Shown here: positions 23,069 to 34,660 of the stretch, piece after piece
Numbering within the stretch: position 1 is the first letter of the stretch
How the letters are laid out: each line of letters begins with the position of its first letter
NCBI GenBank assembly: GCA_002794785.1
Contig: NBBA01000010.1
Location: forward strand, 930,001-994,000
DNA from: Coniferiporia sulphurascens
Lineage: Eukaryota; Basidiomycota; Agaricomycetes; Hymenochaetales; Hymenochaetaceae
Length of the DNA: 64,000 nt
Reading direction: 5' to 3'
Notes under the pieces: model-generated
Databases searched by the model: none
Told to the model about the DNA's origin: nothing
What the model saw: the letters and a program-made list of their open reading frames with translations, nothing else
Made by a program: the position numbers and the translations under genes

Positions 23069-25282
23069 ATGGCACCTATAGGCCTGCTCCTGAAAACCGT
23101 CTTCGAGGCAAGTCCTATCGCTGCTGAGCTAGCGAGGCTGAAATATTGACTTCGGACATGACCGCCACAGGCTATCGTTGAAGTCTTCCTTCTTTGCTTT
23201 GCGGGCTACCTGCTTGCTCGCAGAGGCGTCCTCGACAAGAAGACCCAAAAGGTATGTCCCCTACCCCTTCAATTTCAGTGAGAATTTTCTGCTAACTCGT
23301 GATTCTAGCAATGTAACCGTCTAAATATATCACTCTTCACGCCCGCTCTGTTATTTTCAAAAGTTGCTTTTTCACTTTCTCCCGGTAAGTTTTCACATTT
23401 CTCCTCCCTTTGTCGATGCCGCGGTGCCCGTACGGTCTGTGAGAGGGAAGAAAAAAGCAATACGAAAGCTTGTCCACGACTCTTAACGCCCTCTTCCCCC
23501 TGTTATTCTCTTCCGCATATGTACAAGTAAAAATTTCAATTCTTTTCTTGTGGCCCCGGTGTCTGGCGATTATTTGATCAACTCTCGTAATTTCTAACCC
23601 GTCATCTTTCTAGCAAAGCTCCGTGAGCTATGGGTGGTTCCCGTCGTATTCATTCTCGTTACTGCCGTCTCTATGGGCGTGTCGTGCCTCTTGGGATTGG
23701 TCCTTCGACTAAAGAGATCACAAAGGTGAGGGTCTGGGATTTATTAATGAGACATACAGAACGATCGGATTAAGCTAATAAATTTGTAACAGGAACTTTG
23801 CTGCCGCCGCCGCTATGTTCATGAACTCCAACTCCTTGCCAATTGCACTGATGCAAAGCCTTGTCACCACGGTTCCCGGTCTAAAATGGGGAGACAACGA
23901 TACTGAGAGCGCCATGCTTGGCCGAGCACTCTCGTATCTCGTGTTATTCAGCACATTGGGCATGGTACTTCGGTGGAGTTATGGTGTGAGCCTCCTCTCA
24001 AAGGCAGACCCCGAGATGTCGGAGACAGGTCCAAAGGATGCACATATGTATGACGAAGAGAAGCAGGACACCCCGCAAGAGGCTGCTGCCGACGTGATAT
24101 CCATTGTCGACACCGTCGCGGGACCGACGGTGGTTGACACAAATGAAAGCAACCCTACCAAAACAACACCAGCGCTTATAATCCCCAACCATCCTATAGC
24201 TGTCTCAAACGTCTGCGGTGAAGTAGACGGGTCCCGATCCTCAATAGATGAGACCCAAGCGCAAACGCCCTATCCGTGCTCTCCCACGCGGACCGTTATT
24301 GACGACTCTTATGCTGTCTCATCATTGTCGCTTCCTTTACCTGCTGTCCAGGAGGTTCCTGTATGTGACTCCGCAAAATCGTCGCCTCCTCGCTTCTCCT
24401 TTCAGCAATGTATACGCCGCGTTTTCCAGGGCTTAAAGAAAGGCGCACGCACGTTTATGGAATTTATGACTGCCCCATTATGGGCTGCCCTGTTCTCGCT
24501 GATCGTCGCACTCATTCGGCCATTGCAACATTTCCTCGATGTCGAGGTGCCTCCGCTAAAGGACGCTATTATTTCTGCGGGAAACTGCTCGGTCCCACTT
24601 ACACTTATCGTGCTTGGAGCGTACTTTTATACCCCTCCTGACAAGAACGGAGCTGGGACGGCCATTCCAAAGGATGGTGTCCTTCCGGATGAGATGATTG
24701 ACGGGAAAGAGCGTACACCCAGAGATGAGAGTGTGCCATCCTCAAGGTGCAACAAAATTTGGAGTCGGATCGGCACGTGCTGGTGCTCGTGTGTAGCTAA
24801 AGCCCGCAGCGGTCTTCGCTCAGGAATGAAGAAGAACGCTCAGCGCCCGGGTGAGACACGCACCGTTGTAATAGCGGTGGTGTCGCGTATGATCTTAACG
24901 CCGATGCTGCTTCTCCCCCTCATACTGGTGGGCTCGCGGTATGACACCCCAAGAATATTCATGGAGTGCGTCTTTATCTGTACTGTGTCCTCATTAACAT
25001 GCTCACGTCTTTTGCGATAGCCCGGTCTTCGTTGTATCAATTGTCCTGCTGATATCTTCGCCCACTGCGCTTACTCTTGCCCAGGTGCGTCCTTTTCATT
25101 CTACAGTTAGCGCTAATAAACCTGACTAACTTACGACGCTGCTCTATCAGATTACGCAGGCAGCATCGGGCGACGCTTTTGAGCAGCTTATTAGTCGAAC
25201 GATTTTCTGGTCGTATTGCGTCGTCACCCCGCCTACAACGATCATCTACGTCGTCCTCGGTCTCTTGATCGCCAAACTATAG
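23069..25282 (+). CDS. Auxin-efflux-carrier-type membrane transporter, copy 1
   Basis: Member of the membrane transport protein (PIN-like, Mem_trans) family, related to yeast Ecm3-type proteins; it should sit in an internal or plasma membrane, and its substrate is unknown. Exon 1 is only 13 codons (MAPIGLLLKTVFE) and exon 2 begins at 23171 (AIVEVFLLCFAGYLLARRG). Later segments include CNRLNISLFTPALLFSKVAF, LRELWVVPVVFILVTAVSM, NFAAAAAMFMNSNSLPIALM and QSLVTTVPGLKW. A long hydrophilic loop follows (about 24000-24450). The C-terminal membrane half has LSLPLTLIVLGAYFY-like and RTIFWSYCVVTPPTTIIYVV segments and ends LLIAKL. The first intron (23108-23170) has a GC donor (GCAAGT); the paralogue has GT there. 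All joins keep frame. Confidence 0.88.
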
Positions 25283-26052
25283 CGTATTCGTGCTTAGAGT
25301 TGTTCTGCCCTGCCATTCTTTCCCCGGCTCCACCCCGGGAGGAACCAGATATTAATAGCTGACGCTCACGACGTAAAGGAAAATTGGCCACTTTTTAGAG
25401 TTTGAGGGGCGAATCTCCGGTATACTACCCAGTTCCATCATCTGCACAAACTAGATATCCGATTTCACACGTCATTTCCCCCACGCTACCTTTCCTACAA
25501 TCCACGGGAATCCCGCTCGACCAGCCAATTTTCATCCTTCGTTCCCTCCATATATTCCAGGCCAGTCTTCCCGTTGTAACACCTCAGCAGGTCTGATTGA
25601 CTCTGTCACGGTTTTCTTCACTGTCCAATCACTTACCGAATATACCCTATGGTCACTATACGCATCCGCGTCTATAGCTATCTACGTCTATTCATGTTCT
25701 CCGATTGTCGTACCTTACTGTTTTAGATTGAGCCGTAGGACGTACAATTCGCATGTTCGTAATACGCATACCTATAAGCCGTTTTACATAAAATCGGATT
25801 GTATTAAAATCGAATGTGGACGCTCCCATGTGATTTCTTCTGGAGGTGTACCCTGACAATAAACCATGTTATCGATCATGAAAAGTGTCCACCGGAACAT
25901 TAGATTGCGAGAATTTGGGACGTACAAGTCAAATTGCAACAGCGATTCATCTCACGCAAGTAATGTACCACTACCACTACATCCCTCAGCCAAGCTTAGG
26001 GGGTGAGTCCATAAATCGTTCGGTTTACATATGTCATGTAATAATTTTGAAA
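25283..26052. other. Intergenic, nothing recognised
   Basis: 3' flank of transporter copy 1 up to the DNA transposon. AT-rich toward the right end; no gene is seen. Confidence 0.5.
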
Positions 26053-26101
26053 TACAGTTGATTCTCTAATAATGCATAACGTTGGTCCCCATTATTTTTT
26101 A

Positions 26102-26116
26102 TGCATTAATAGGTTG
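26102..26116. repeat. 15-bp site repeat, copy 1 of 3
   Basis: TGCATTAATAGGTTG, found exactly again at 27102-27116 and 28108-28122, on either side of each roughly 1-kb unit. Confidence 0.9.
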
Positions 26117-27101
26117 ATGATGAAGAGAGTTTTATTAGGCGCCGTGTAATACTAAGTTACATAAGCGCCCCGGCCCCCGAAGGGGCCGGAACTAGTAAAG
26201 TTGCGATGGTAAATTTAAAAAGAGGGCTTCCGGTCCTTGCCGGTGAAAATCCTGCACCCCCACGTATTCTCTCAACCCCGTGTCCGAGGCCGTGAGCGTC
26301 AGACAGACGCGATTCTTCTCTCCTTTGTAAACTGTCCCCCCCCAAAAAGATTCCGAAATCGTGCAGGTGGCCTATCGAATTGCTGATTGAGGGCCTTGGA
26401 GTGTGTACCCGGTCCCTGGTGGGGAGCTCGGGCATGATCATGGCGCGTGACTCCCCTCCTCACCCTCTGTTTTTTAGGCTCGGGGAGTTGGAGGGGGCCT
26501 GGCCGGTTAGGGAGGGTCACCTGCCAGTGCCCCAAGTCTTGGTGTGGGAAAAAACCTGCTGCGGTAGCGGGGGCCCGGTTGCAGAGTGGCGAACTGAATG
26601 GCCATGTGTGTTGTGTGGGAAAGCAGAGTCAGGAGGGACCAGGTCAGAAATAAACAGTGGGAATGTCGTTGATGCCCCGGTTTTCTTCGGCCAAACAATG
26701 AAGGGACTGTCCCCTTACCCAATTTTTCAGAGTTTGCAGGCTTGTGTACGTTGTGGTCTAGTGGGTTGTTGTCCTTGGTGTTCAAGTCATTGTGGGTCCA
26801 GTCATGACCCCTCCACGGGCAGTCAGTAGTTCTGGTGCGAGAGGCGAGCCACTCACACTCCCAACCGCCGACCCCTTATTGGGGGGTCTGATGGGGTAGG
26901 CGTTGGGGGGGTGGCGAGTCCCCACGCAATGAAGTCGGCATCTACCCCAGGGCGTTAACATTGTAGCCCCCCCAGGTGACCCCAGGGTATGGTTGGGGAG
27001 TGCCTGCAAACCACTCAGGCCCCCTTCCTTAGACGGATACCCCCCTCACAGCACCAAAACCCAGAGGGAGATGGTGGTGGTAAGAGATCAAGAAGGGATT
27101 G
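26117..27101 (-). mobile_element. LINE/SINE-like non-autonomous unit 1
   Basis: A GC-rich unit of about 985 bp with no convincing protein. Read on the minus strand it ends with an 8-bp stem hairpin whose loop is C(UUCG)G in RNA (stem at about 26170-26189), then AATAAA and a short TCA/CAT trinucleotide tail, then the 15-bp site repeat. That is how the 3' end of many LINEs or SINEs looks. Unit 2 is clearly related but differs at many positions and by small indels. The class is inferred from the ends only. Confidence 0.55.
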
Positions 27102-27116
27102 TGCATTAATAGGTTG
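27102..27116. repeat. 15-bp site repeat, copy 2 of 3
   Basis: Identical to 26102-26116; it lies between the two units. Confidence 0.9.
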
Positions 27117-28107
27117 ATGATGATGATGAAGGTTTATTAGGCGCTGTGTAAATACAACTCTACTTAAGCGCCCCGGCCCCCGAAGGGGCCAGAACTAGAA
27201 ATCGTGATGGTAAATTTAAAAAGAGAGGAGCTCCGGTCCTCGCCAGTGAGAATCCTGCATCCCCGCTTCTTCTCTCAACCCTGTGTTACCGAAGCTGTGA
27301 GCGCCTGTTGGCGATGATTCTCCTCTCCATTGTAAACCCTTCCCTCCCAAAAAGATTTCAAAGTCATGCAGGCAGCCTGTTGAATTGCTGATCGAGGGCC
27401 TTGGAGTGGTGCGCCCGTTCCCTAGTTAGGAGATCAGGATTCGTCATGGTGCATGGATCCGTTTCGGCAAACCTCTGCCAGTGATGACTATGGAGAGCCG
27501 GAACGGCCTGGCCGGTTAGGGTGGGTCACTTGCCAGTGCCCAGGTTTGGGTGTGGGAAAGCCCGCAGTTGCCATGGGGGTCCAGGTTGGGTGTCAGCAAA
27601 CTGAATGGCCGTGCGAGTCATGTGGGAAAAAGAGTCATGAGGGACCAGGTCAAAAATAAACAGTGGGAACGTCGAGTTGGGGCATCGGGTTCCTCGGGCC
27701 TAGGCAATGAAGGGACTATCCCCTTACCCGTTTTTCAGAGTTTGAAGGCTTGGTGTACGTCCGCGTGGCGTGACGACGTCCTTGGTGTTCACATCATCGC
27801 CGGTCCAGTCGTGGCTCCTCCACGGGCAGTCAGTAGTTCTTGGTGCAAGAGGCGGACCACTCACACTCCCGGCTGCCTGGCCCCCTATTAGAGGGCCCGC
27901 CAGGGTAGGCATTGGAGGGGTGGCAAGTCCCTGCACAATGAAGTCGGCATCTACCCCAGGATGTTAACATCGTAGCCCCCCCGAGTGACCTCAGGGTATG
28001 GTCAGGGTAGTGCCTGCAAACCACTCAGGCCCCCTTCCTTAGACGGATCCCCCCTCGCAGCACACACCCCTAAGGGGATGGTGGTGGTAAGAGGTCAAGA
28101 AGGGATG
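27117..28107 (-). mobile_element. LINE/SINE-like non-autonomous unit 2
   Basis: About 991 bp, same orientation and layout as unit 1: UUCG-loop hairpin near 27171-27190 (one stem mismatch compared with unit 1), AATAAA, then a longer trinucleotide tail (four repeats against two). It diverges from unit 1 by many substitutions while the three flanking 15-mers are identical. Confidence 0.55.
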
Positions 28108-28122
28108 TGCATTAATAGGTTG
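28108..28122. repeat. 15-bp site repeat, copy 3 of 3
   Basis: Identical to 26102-26116; followed directly by more TATGCATT-bearing sequence of the host transposon. Confidence 0.9.
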
Positions 28123-28668
28123 TATGCATTAGTGGATGTCACACATCTGTTACGTGTGTGATCAAGTCGCGACAATTTGTGACATTATTTTGAGCTTTTT
28201 GTTCGCCACATAGCAGGCAGCTGAAAGAACATGAAAAGTAAGATAAAATAAAAAGACTTGACAGTATATCAGTTAAATAAGGGCTCCAGTCAAAGAAATG
28301 ACCATCCTACCTGTGATTTATGAAGCAAAAAATGAGTCTGACATAATGCTGGCGACTTGCCAAATTAGGCTCCGGCCTCAGAAAGAATCAACCAGAGTCG
28401 TCATTGCGTAAAAATACTGCCAAACATTGCCACAAAATCTTATTTACATCCCGATGTAGAAGTTATAGGCCCGTTACAGTAGTACATTTAGTCCGAAATG
28501 GCCTAAAATGGCAACCCACTAGTGAATAATTTCCAAAAATTTCTATGCATTATGCGGTAGCAGATTTTTTGCATAATTTGGCGGGGACGGGCATTGTCCC
28601 CACGAAATTTTATGCATTAGTAGCTCTTATGCATGAATAGCTTATGCATTATTAGAGAATCAACTGTA

Positions 28669-29334
28669 GATCAAATTACAGTTCCGAATGATCGGCGATC
28701 ATTCTTCGCCTAACACTAAAGTACATCATTCGCATGTGGTCCCTTCCTTGAATTGGTGAATTGGTGTTTAAAGCGCCGCAAAGCTCGTCTGTATTATAAC
28801 ACCTAAACGAGAATCTGAGGCGCCTAGGCACAGATCACCGACCTGGGGGGCACATGACCTAGAAGATTCGGGGACTACATGTAGTGCCGACGGGTAGTCT
28901 TCAATACGACGCTTGGCTAGGCAGGCCTAATGGCGATTGTACGGAGGCAATTGGAATGAATTGCGTTCCGCAACAAAGAAGTGCATATTTTTAGATTTAT
29001 TTTAGACTTGTTCTGCGTTAATTTCGTGGACTACATGCTCTCTTGGGTCCGAGACCAATTAATCATCGGTACAGAGATTAAGTACTACACCCCTATCTCG
29101 TCTCATTCCATCATTTCATACCCACAGCTTGCTCTTGGGCCCGACTCCTGAGTGCGCCTGTTAGCGAAAGCTAGGCAGTAGAGTCACTGCACAAGCGCCG
29201 GTGTGTGCCACGTTTGATCACGTGATGCTTCATGACCTCATTCCGGTGTTCGGGACTCCCAAGCGCAGTTACTATTCCTGTGCCAGTACTGCTATCTTGG
29301 CCAAGCCTTGCGACGCATCCCTCCATCAGCCTTC
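28669..29334. other. Intergenic, promoter side of transporter copy 2
   Basis: No gene is seen. The last 200 bp before the ATG are pyrimidine-rich, as in many fungal promoters. Confidence 0.45.
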
Positions 29335-31772
29335 ATGGCACCCATCGTACTGCTGCTCAGGACGGTCTTTGAGGTATGCTTCATTGAGCTCATGTTGAAA
29401 TTGTTGTTGAAAAGGCCGTCGTCTATCTCACAGGCCATCCTCGAAGTCTTCCTTTTGTGTCTCGCCGGATATCTACTTGCCCGCAAGGGCATCCTCGATA
29501 AGAGGACCCAAAAAGTGCGTTGTCGCGAGACACTCGTGTTAGCTTAATCGGCTGATCTTTTCTTCAGCAACTGAATCGTCTCAATGTTTCTCTCTTCACG
29601 CCTTGTCTGTTGTTTTCAAAGGTCGCATTCTCGCTTTCACCCTGTAAGTGATATTTTGAGATTCTATTCACACTCCTATCTATCTTTCCCGCCAAGAGGA
29701 AGTTTCGTTGTGTTATATAGTCCCTTTGGATCCATCACGCTTACGGATGTTGGTGGGTTGAACTTGTGGCGAATGTACTTCAATTGGTCGAACGGGTGGC
29801 TGGTCCTCAGATTTGCTGTTGTGTTCTATATGAGCACGTGCCTGTCGTGATGGGTCAAACGAACGTGTGTCATTCATTTCATTTCAAGTGACACTCAAAC
29901 GTTGTCTGTTTGAAAGACGTTGACTGCTTCTATTTATCTACTTTTCGTCCTAATGATCTCTTTCCCTCCACTAGTCTGTTCGTTTCTGACCTGTTCTCCC
30001 TTCAGCGAAACTTCGCGAATTGTGGATAATTCCTATATTCTTTGTCTTGGTTACGAGTGTTTCCTACTGCATATCGTTCTTCTTAGGATGGGCTTTTCGG
30101 TTAAAAAGGTCACAAAGGTGAGTCTTAGTTGTGCATAGCATTTGGAGAAAGTTCCACTAGTTCTTATTTCATTTCTCAGGAATTTCGCCGTCGCCGCCTC
30201 AATGTTCATGAACTCCAATTCTTTGCCGATCGCGTTAATGCAAAGCCTGGTCGTCACTGTCCCCGGCCTTAAATGGGACGAAGAAGATACACAAAGCGCT
30301 ATGTTGGGACGTGCCCTCTCTTACTTGGTGTTATACAGCACTTTGGGTATGGTGCTTAGGTGGAGCTACGGTGTTCATCTGCTTTCACAGGCGGATCCGG
30401 AGGGTTCCGAAGTGGAAAGACAACCGCAGGAGGCACAAACACATGAAGAACACGAGAGGCCTCCAGGCATTTTTGTCGATAACCCGGAAGTAGTATTTCA
30501 TCCATCGGACACGGACGAAAACGAGTTCTCAGAGGCAACGACTGAAGCGAATGATGTTATTCCCGATCAAAACCGCCTGCTTTCGGGCGCTGCTAATGGC
30601 CTACCGTCTCGTAGTGGGCATATTGAAACTTATGCACACGACCGCAAAGACGTACTTCCGCACGTCTTCATGTCTTTCCCGAATACGCCCACACAATCTG
30701 CGATCACCCTTCCTATTGCATCCTCGTCTTCGTCGCTTGCACCGCGTTACGACCAAGACTCTGATTCAGACAGTGAAGACTCCAATTCCGATGAACCCTT
30801 GTTGCTGCCCGATACCTCGAGCCGCTGGCGACGGCGGCGGCGTTCCCTTACAGTTCCTACCTCCTCGCACTTGCATTCGCTTGTGCGGCGCTTTACCCAC
30901 CGCTTGTCACGCCGTTTTAAGAAATTCTTCCGAACACTTAACGACTTCATGACCGTGCCGCTATGGGCAGCATTTCTGTCAATAATTGTTGCACTCGCCC
31001 CGCCATTGCAGCATACACTCGACGCGCATCTCCAGCCGATTAAGGGAGCGCTTTCCGCTGGGGGTAATTGCTCTATTCCGCTCACACTCGTCGTTCTTGG
31101 CGCGTACTTTTACAAACCACCAGCTGACGAGGAAATCAGTGCAGTAAAGCCGAGGGACAACAGTCTGCCAAGAACAAGGGATATTGAGGGCGAGCGTATG
31201 GACAGAGCCGGAAGACGCAATTCGAGCATCTCAACTGGGCGATCGGTTTCTTTCGCAGGTAGTGTGCGCAGCATGTTCCGACTTAGCAGGCTTGATCGCT
31301 CGGAGGCCCGAAAAAGTGACAGAGAGGATGCCCCTCAACCTGGCGAGACACGTACAGTGGTCATCGCGGTGGTGTCACGGATGCTGTTGACCCCTTTGCT
31401 ATTACTTCCGTTAATGTCGTTGGGAGCGAAGTACGATATTCCGAAAGTCTTTGACGAGTAAGTGCGGAGTATTAATAGAATATCTAGTTGGCTAATGCTT
31501 ACGTACGATTCAGCCCGGTATTCCTTGTGGCGAATGTTTTACTCATATCGTCCCCTGCCGCCCTTACTCTCGCCCAGGTGCGTCATTCGAAACGTTATTT
31601 CCGGTTGAGTAGACCTGATCAAGTTACGTTTCGGGTACAGATCACACAAGCGAGCTCAGGCGATGCATTTGAGCGCCTTATCAGTCGGACAATTTTCTGG
31701 TCGTATTGTGTCGTCACTCCACCCGCGACGATCATCTATGTTGTCATAGGCCTTCTGCTCGCTAAGTTATAG
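29335..31772 (+). CDS. Auxin-efflux-carrier-type membrane transporter, copy 2
   Basis: Paralogue of the gene at 23069-25282 with the same exon plan. Exon 1 is MAPIVLLLRTVFE, followed by a GT-donor intron. Then come AILEVFLLCLAGYLLARKG, LNRLNVSLFTPCLLFSKVAF, NFAVAASMFMNSNSLPIALM and QSLVVTVPGLKWDEED. The central hydrophilic loop is longer than in copy 1, with an acidic Ser/Asp run (DQDSDSDSEDSNSDE) and an Arg-rich stretch. The C-terminal membrane half has GNCSIPLTLVVLGAYFY, TRTVVIAVVSRMLLTPLLLL, PVFLVANVLLISSPAALTLA and TIFWSYCVVTPPATIIYVVI, ending LLLAKL. The membrane parts are strongly conserved between the copies and the loop is not. The Ser/Asp run suggests phosphorylation; substrate unknown. 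Confidence 0.88.
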
Positions 31773-32425
31773 TGATACAGAAGATCTTGGGTCGAAGGAT
31801 GTGTAAGACCGATGTATTCGACGAAAGCCGGATATTTGATCTTTTTCGCTACAATGGGCAAATTTCTCCCCTTTCAATTGAAGAACCGGACTCTCTTAGA
31901 CTTCCCGCAATTTATACCTATCTTTTAGTCATTTGCTTGCTGCCCATGCAGTAAACGAATAACCGTGTCGGGTGATTTCTTGGTTTATTAAGTGACAAAT
32001 GTACATATTTCCGCACAACCCCATCCCATGCTTCGTCCATTTTGATCCTACCGAGCTTTCATTTGTATCGCACATAGTCAATACTACTATACTATTGTAA
32101 TTGCAAGTTAGCGCCTCTTTATACAGCATGCATGTAGCTCCGTGGCTGAAAAGGATAGCATCGGAGCTTTAATTCAAGTATAGAAATATACGGAAGTTCT
32201 GTACGTAATTGGAAATGGGAATTTGAAAGAAAAATAGGCCGCCCGCGGCACTTGTAGCAACACAAAACCGTCCTTACTACTTACTCACCCTTTAGGACCG
32301 TAGAGTATGACTCAGTCCGAGTCGGACTTTGTTATCTGCCATTTTTCCAGCAACGACCTCGTTCACCCGGGCCCTCTTCTGACTTCTGGCCACCCCTCCG
32401 ATTTTCTTTTCTTACTTGAGTAAGG
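31773..32425. other. Intergenic, nothing recognised
   Basis: 3' flank of transporter copy 2 and promoter of the MFS gene. No gene or repeat is seen. Confidence 0.5.
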
Positions 32426-34660
32426 ATGTCAACGACTACGCTCTCTCTTGAAGGTCCTGACATCTCACGCTCTGAAACTCTGGGTTCTGGTCTGGAAAAA
32501 GGTCATCTGAATGTTTACGCGACTAGCCTATCTGGCTCTCTCCCTGGTTCCCGTCCAGTCTCTGCATTTATCTCGGACCGCGACGTTGCGAGAGCAAGTA
32601 CCCATGAAGATGGCCACCCAGAGGCTTTGGAACTGAGAGAGTTGTCCAAGGTCGACGCTATCAGTAGCGCAATGGCCATGAGACCCGCGTCGTCCGTGAT
32701 GTCCATAGCGACTCCTCCTGAGCCATCAGCCGAAGAGCTGAAGGCACAGAAGTTCGCTGAGCTCACAGGCTTCATTGCCGTCTCGTTCTTCATGTTTCTC
32801 GAAGGATGGAATGACGGTACTTCTGGACCCATGCTCCCGACGATGCAAAGCCATTATCATGTGGGCTGTGCAATGGCTTGCTTTTTATCAATTCTTTGAA
32901 CTAAGTTTTGTCTTTCTTTGGCTGAATGAAGATCGGATTTACGGTTGTTTCTTTGATTTTCGTTGCAAACTGTGTCGTAAGTGTTGTTGAATTCTCATAT
33001 TTGTTTGGTGCACGAAATACCAAACCGTCAAAAAGGGCTATATTACCGGTTCGCTTGCAAATATACATCTCTCGAGCAAGTTGGGGTTCGGAAAGGTGAG
33101 GGCATACATAAAATTTTCGAAGCTCAGTACTCACCTCGCCTCCGCAAGTCTCTCGTATTAGGTCGGTTCATTTGAATTTAATGGATTATTTCATGTATCT
33201 ACAATTTCCCGAAAGGCGCTTTCCTGCAAGTAATTGCATACGCTATGCAGGGCCCTGCTCCCCCGTTTCCCGTTTTTGTGTTGGCATATTGCTTTTCGGG
33301 GTTCGGGATATCAATCCAGGTGCGAACCCTTTCTGGAACTTTTATACCGGACTCCTCATGTATCTTCAATCACAGGCCGCACAGTCGGTAGTATTCGTCG
33401 TGAACCTTAAGAACAGCCCGACAAAGATGGGCATCTTCCTTGCTACCTATGGTAAAAGCTATCCAACCATTTATGACTGACTCTCATGAGGAATCTTTAT
33501 GAACAGGAGTAGGGGCTCTTATTTCTCCGCTTGTTGCGACTCAGTTCGCGGCGATGGAGCGGTGGTCGACGTTTTACTTCATCTCCATGGGTATCAGCCT
33601 AGTGAACGTCGCCTTGCTAATTCTTGTGTTCCGTTTCGAACGGCTAGAGCGTACGTCTATTGGTTTCTATAGAGGCTTCAATTTTCGCACTTTCTAACAC
33701 AAGATCATCTAACCTAGCTATACTCCTGAAAACCGGTCAGACGCCTAAAGAGCAGACGGGCTCGAGGGGAAACCATTATAGCCAGATCCTTCGGCTCAAG
33801 TATGTCCATATATTGGCATTTTTTATTATGGCATACGTCGGGGTCGAAGTTACTATTGGAGGTGAGTTTTACGTTGGTGTCGCGTCCATGATCAATAACA
33901 TACTAACCAAGAGTACAGGGTGGATAGTAACTTTTGTCAAGGAGAAGAGAGAGGGTGGGGACTCATCGGGTTATCTTACTTCTGGATTCTTCGGAGGTAA
34001 GTTGTATGCGGCGGGGCTGTCTTGAATTTTAAAGTTTGCTGAGGACATTGATTTGCAGGACTAACTCTTGGGAGAGTGGTACTTATGTGGCTGAATCGTA
34101 AAGTATGTGATTCCCTACGAGTCACCCTAAATTAAACTAACGTTGGTTGACAAAGATTGGCGAGAGACGTGTCATCTGGTTGTATATTTCTCTCGCCATC
34201 TGGTACGATTCCCCTACTTTTGCACATCATCCTTATGATGGAATTGCTTATGTCTTTCGTCCACTTAACAGCCTTGAGATGGTAGTGTGGTTCGTACCTT
34301 CACTCGTCAGTAACGCCGTTGCCGTTGCCTTCGTCGGACTCTTCCTGGGACCCATCTATCCTATTGTCATGAATCGCGCAGGCCGACTCATCCCGCACTG
34401 GCTTGTCTCAGGGGCAGTCGGATGGATTGCAGGGTTAGGGCAAACAGGTTCCGCAATCTTGCCGTTCATCACGGGTGCGATGTCGTCAAAGCTCGGCGTC
34501 ATGAGCCTGCAACCTCTGTAAGTCGCTTCGCGTGTTTTTATTTTCGAATATGCTAAGGTTTGATCGACTTGTGCCGTCGGAATACAGTGTCGTAGCCGTC
34601 TTGGGCATGATGATGGCATTATGGGTGCTAGTCCCTCCGGATATCCGTCGCCAAGATTGA
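32426..34660 (+). CDS. Major facilitator superfamily transporter
   Basis: Polytopic plasma-membrane transporter of the fungal MFS group that resembles Bsc6-like and general substrate transporters; substrate unknown. A Ser/Thr-rich cytosolic N-tail of about 110 residues precedes the first helix (FIAVSFFMFLEGWNDGTSGP). The next exons give HIGFTVVSLIFVANCV, TGSLANIHLSSKLGFGK, then a 13-nt micro-exon 33149-33161 (SLVLG), then GAFLQVIAYAMQGPAPPFPV, LKNSPTKMGIFLATYGVGAL, ERWSTFYFISMGISLVN, LAFFIMAYVGVEVTIGGW and LTLGRVVLMWLNRKIGERRV. The C-terminal half has FLGPIYPIVMNRAGRLIP and GAVGWIAGLGQTGSAILPF and ends LVPPDIRRQD. Including the micro-exon restores both frame and family motif. It is convergent with the SDR at 34959. 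Confidence 0.87.
33149..33161 (+). other. 13-nt micro-exon of the MFS gene
   Basis: The preceding exon ends GGA AAG (LGFGK) and the next starts with GC GCT TTC (GAFLQV). Joined directly, the frame is lost. Adding TCTCTCGTATTAG, which has AG before it and GT after it, gives LGFGKSLVLGAFLQV, the expected helix sequence of the family. Confidence 0.8.

Larger units (their letters stand above)
26055..28666. mobile_element. Non-autonomous TA-flanked DNA transposon carrying nested insertions
   Basis: The two ends are perfect inverted repeats of 25 bp (beginning CAGTTGATTCTC, at 26055-26079 and 28642-28666) and each is flanked by the dinucleotide TA (26053-26054, 28667-28668). That is the signature of Tc1/mariner or pogo-like elements. 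No transposase frame is visible. Without the two inner insertions (26117-27101 and 27117-28107 with their site repeats) the element would be only about 0.6 kb, the size of a MITE. Subterminal regions repeat the motif TATGCATT in both orientations. The element separates the two transporter paralogues. Confidence 0.8.

Noticed and set aside
26380..27009. Open frames of 70-150 codons in the 1-kb repeat units
   Set aside because: Present on both strands, not kept in length or frame between the two units, Gly/Pro-rich by base composition, and without motifs. The units look non-coding.
26102..28122. CRISPR-like or satellite array
   Set aside because: Only two long units and three 15-mers; the layout is explained by target-site duplications of retroposed units.
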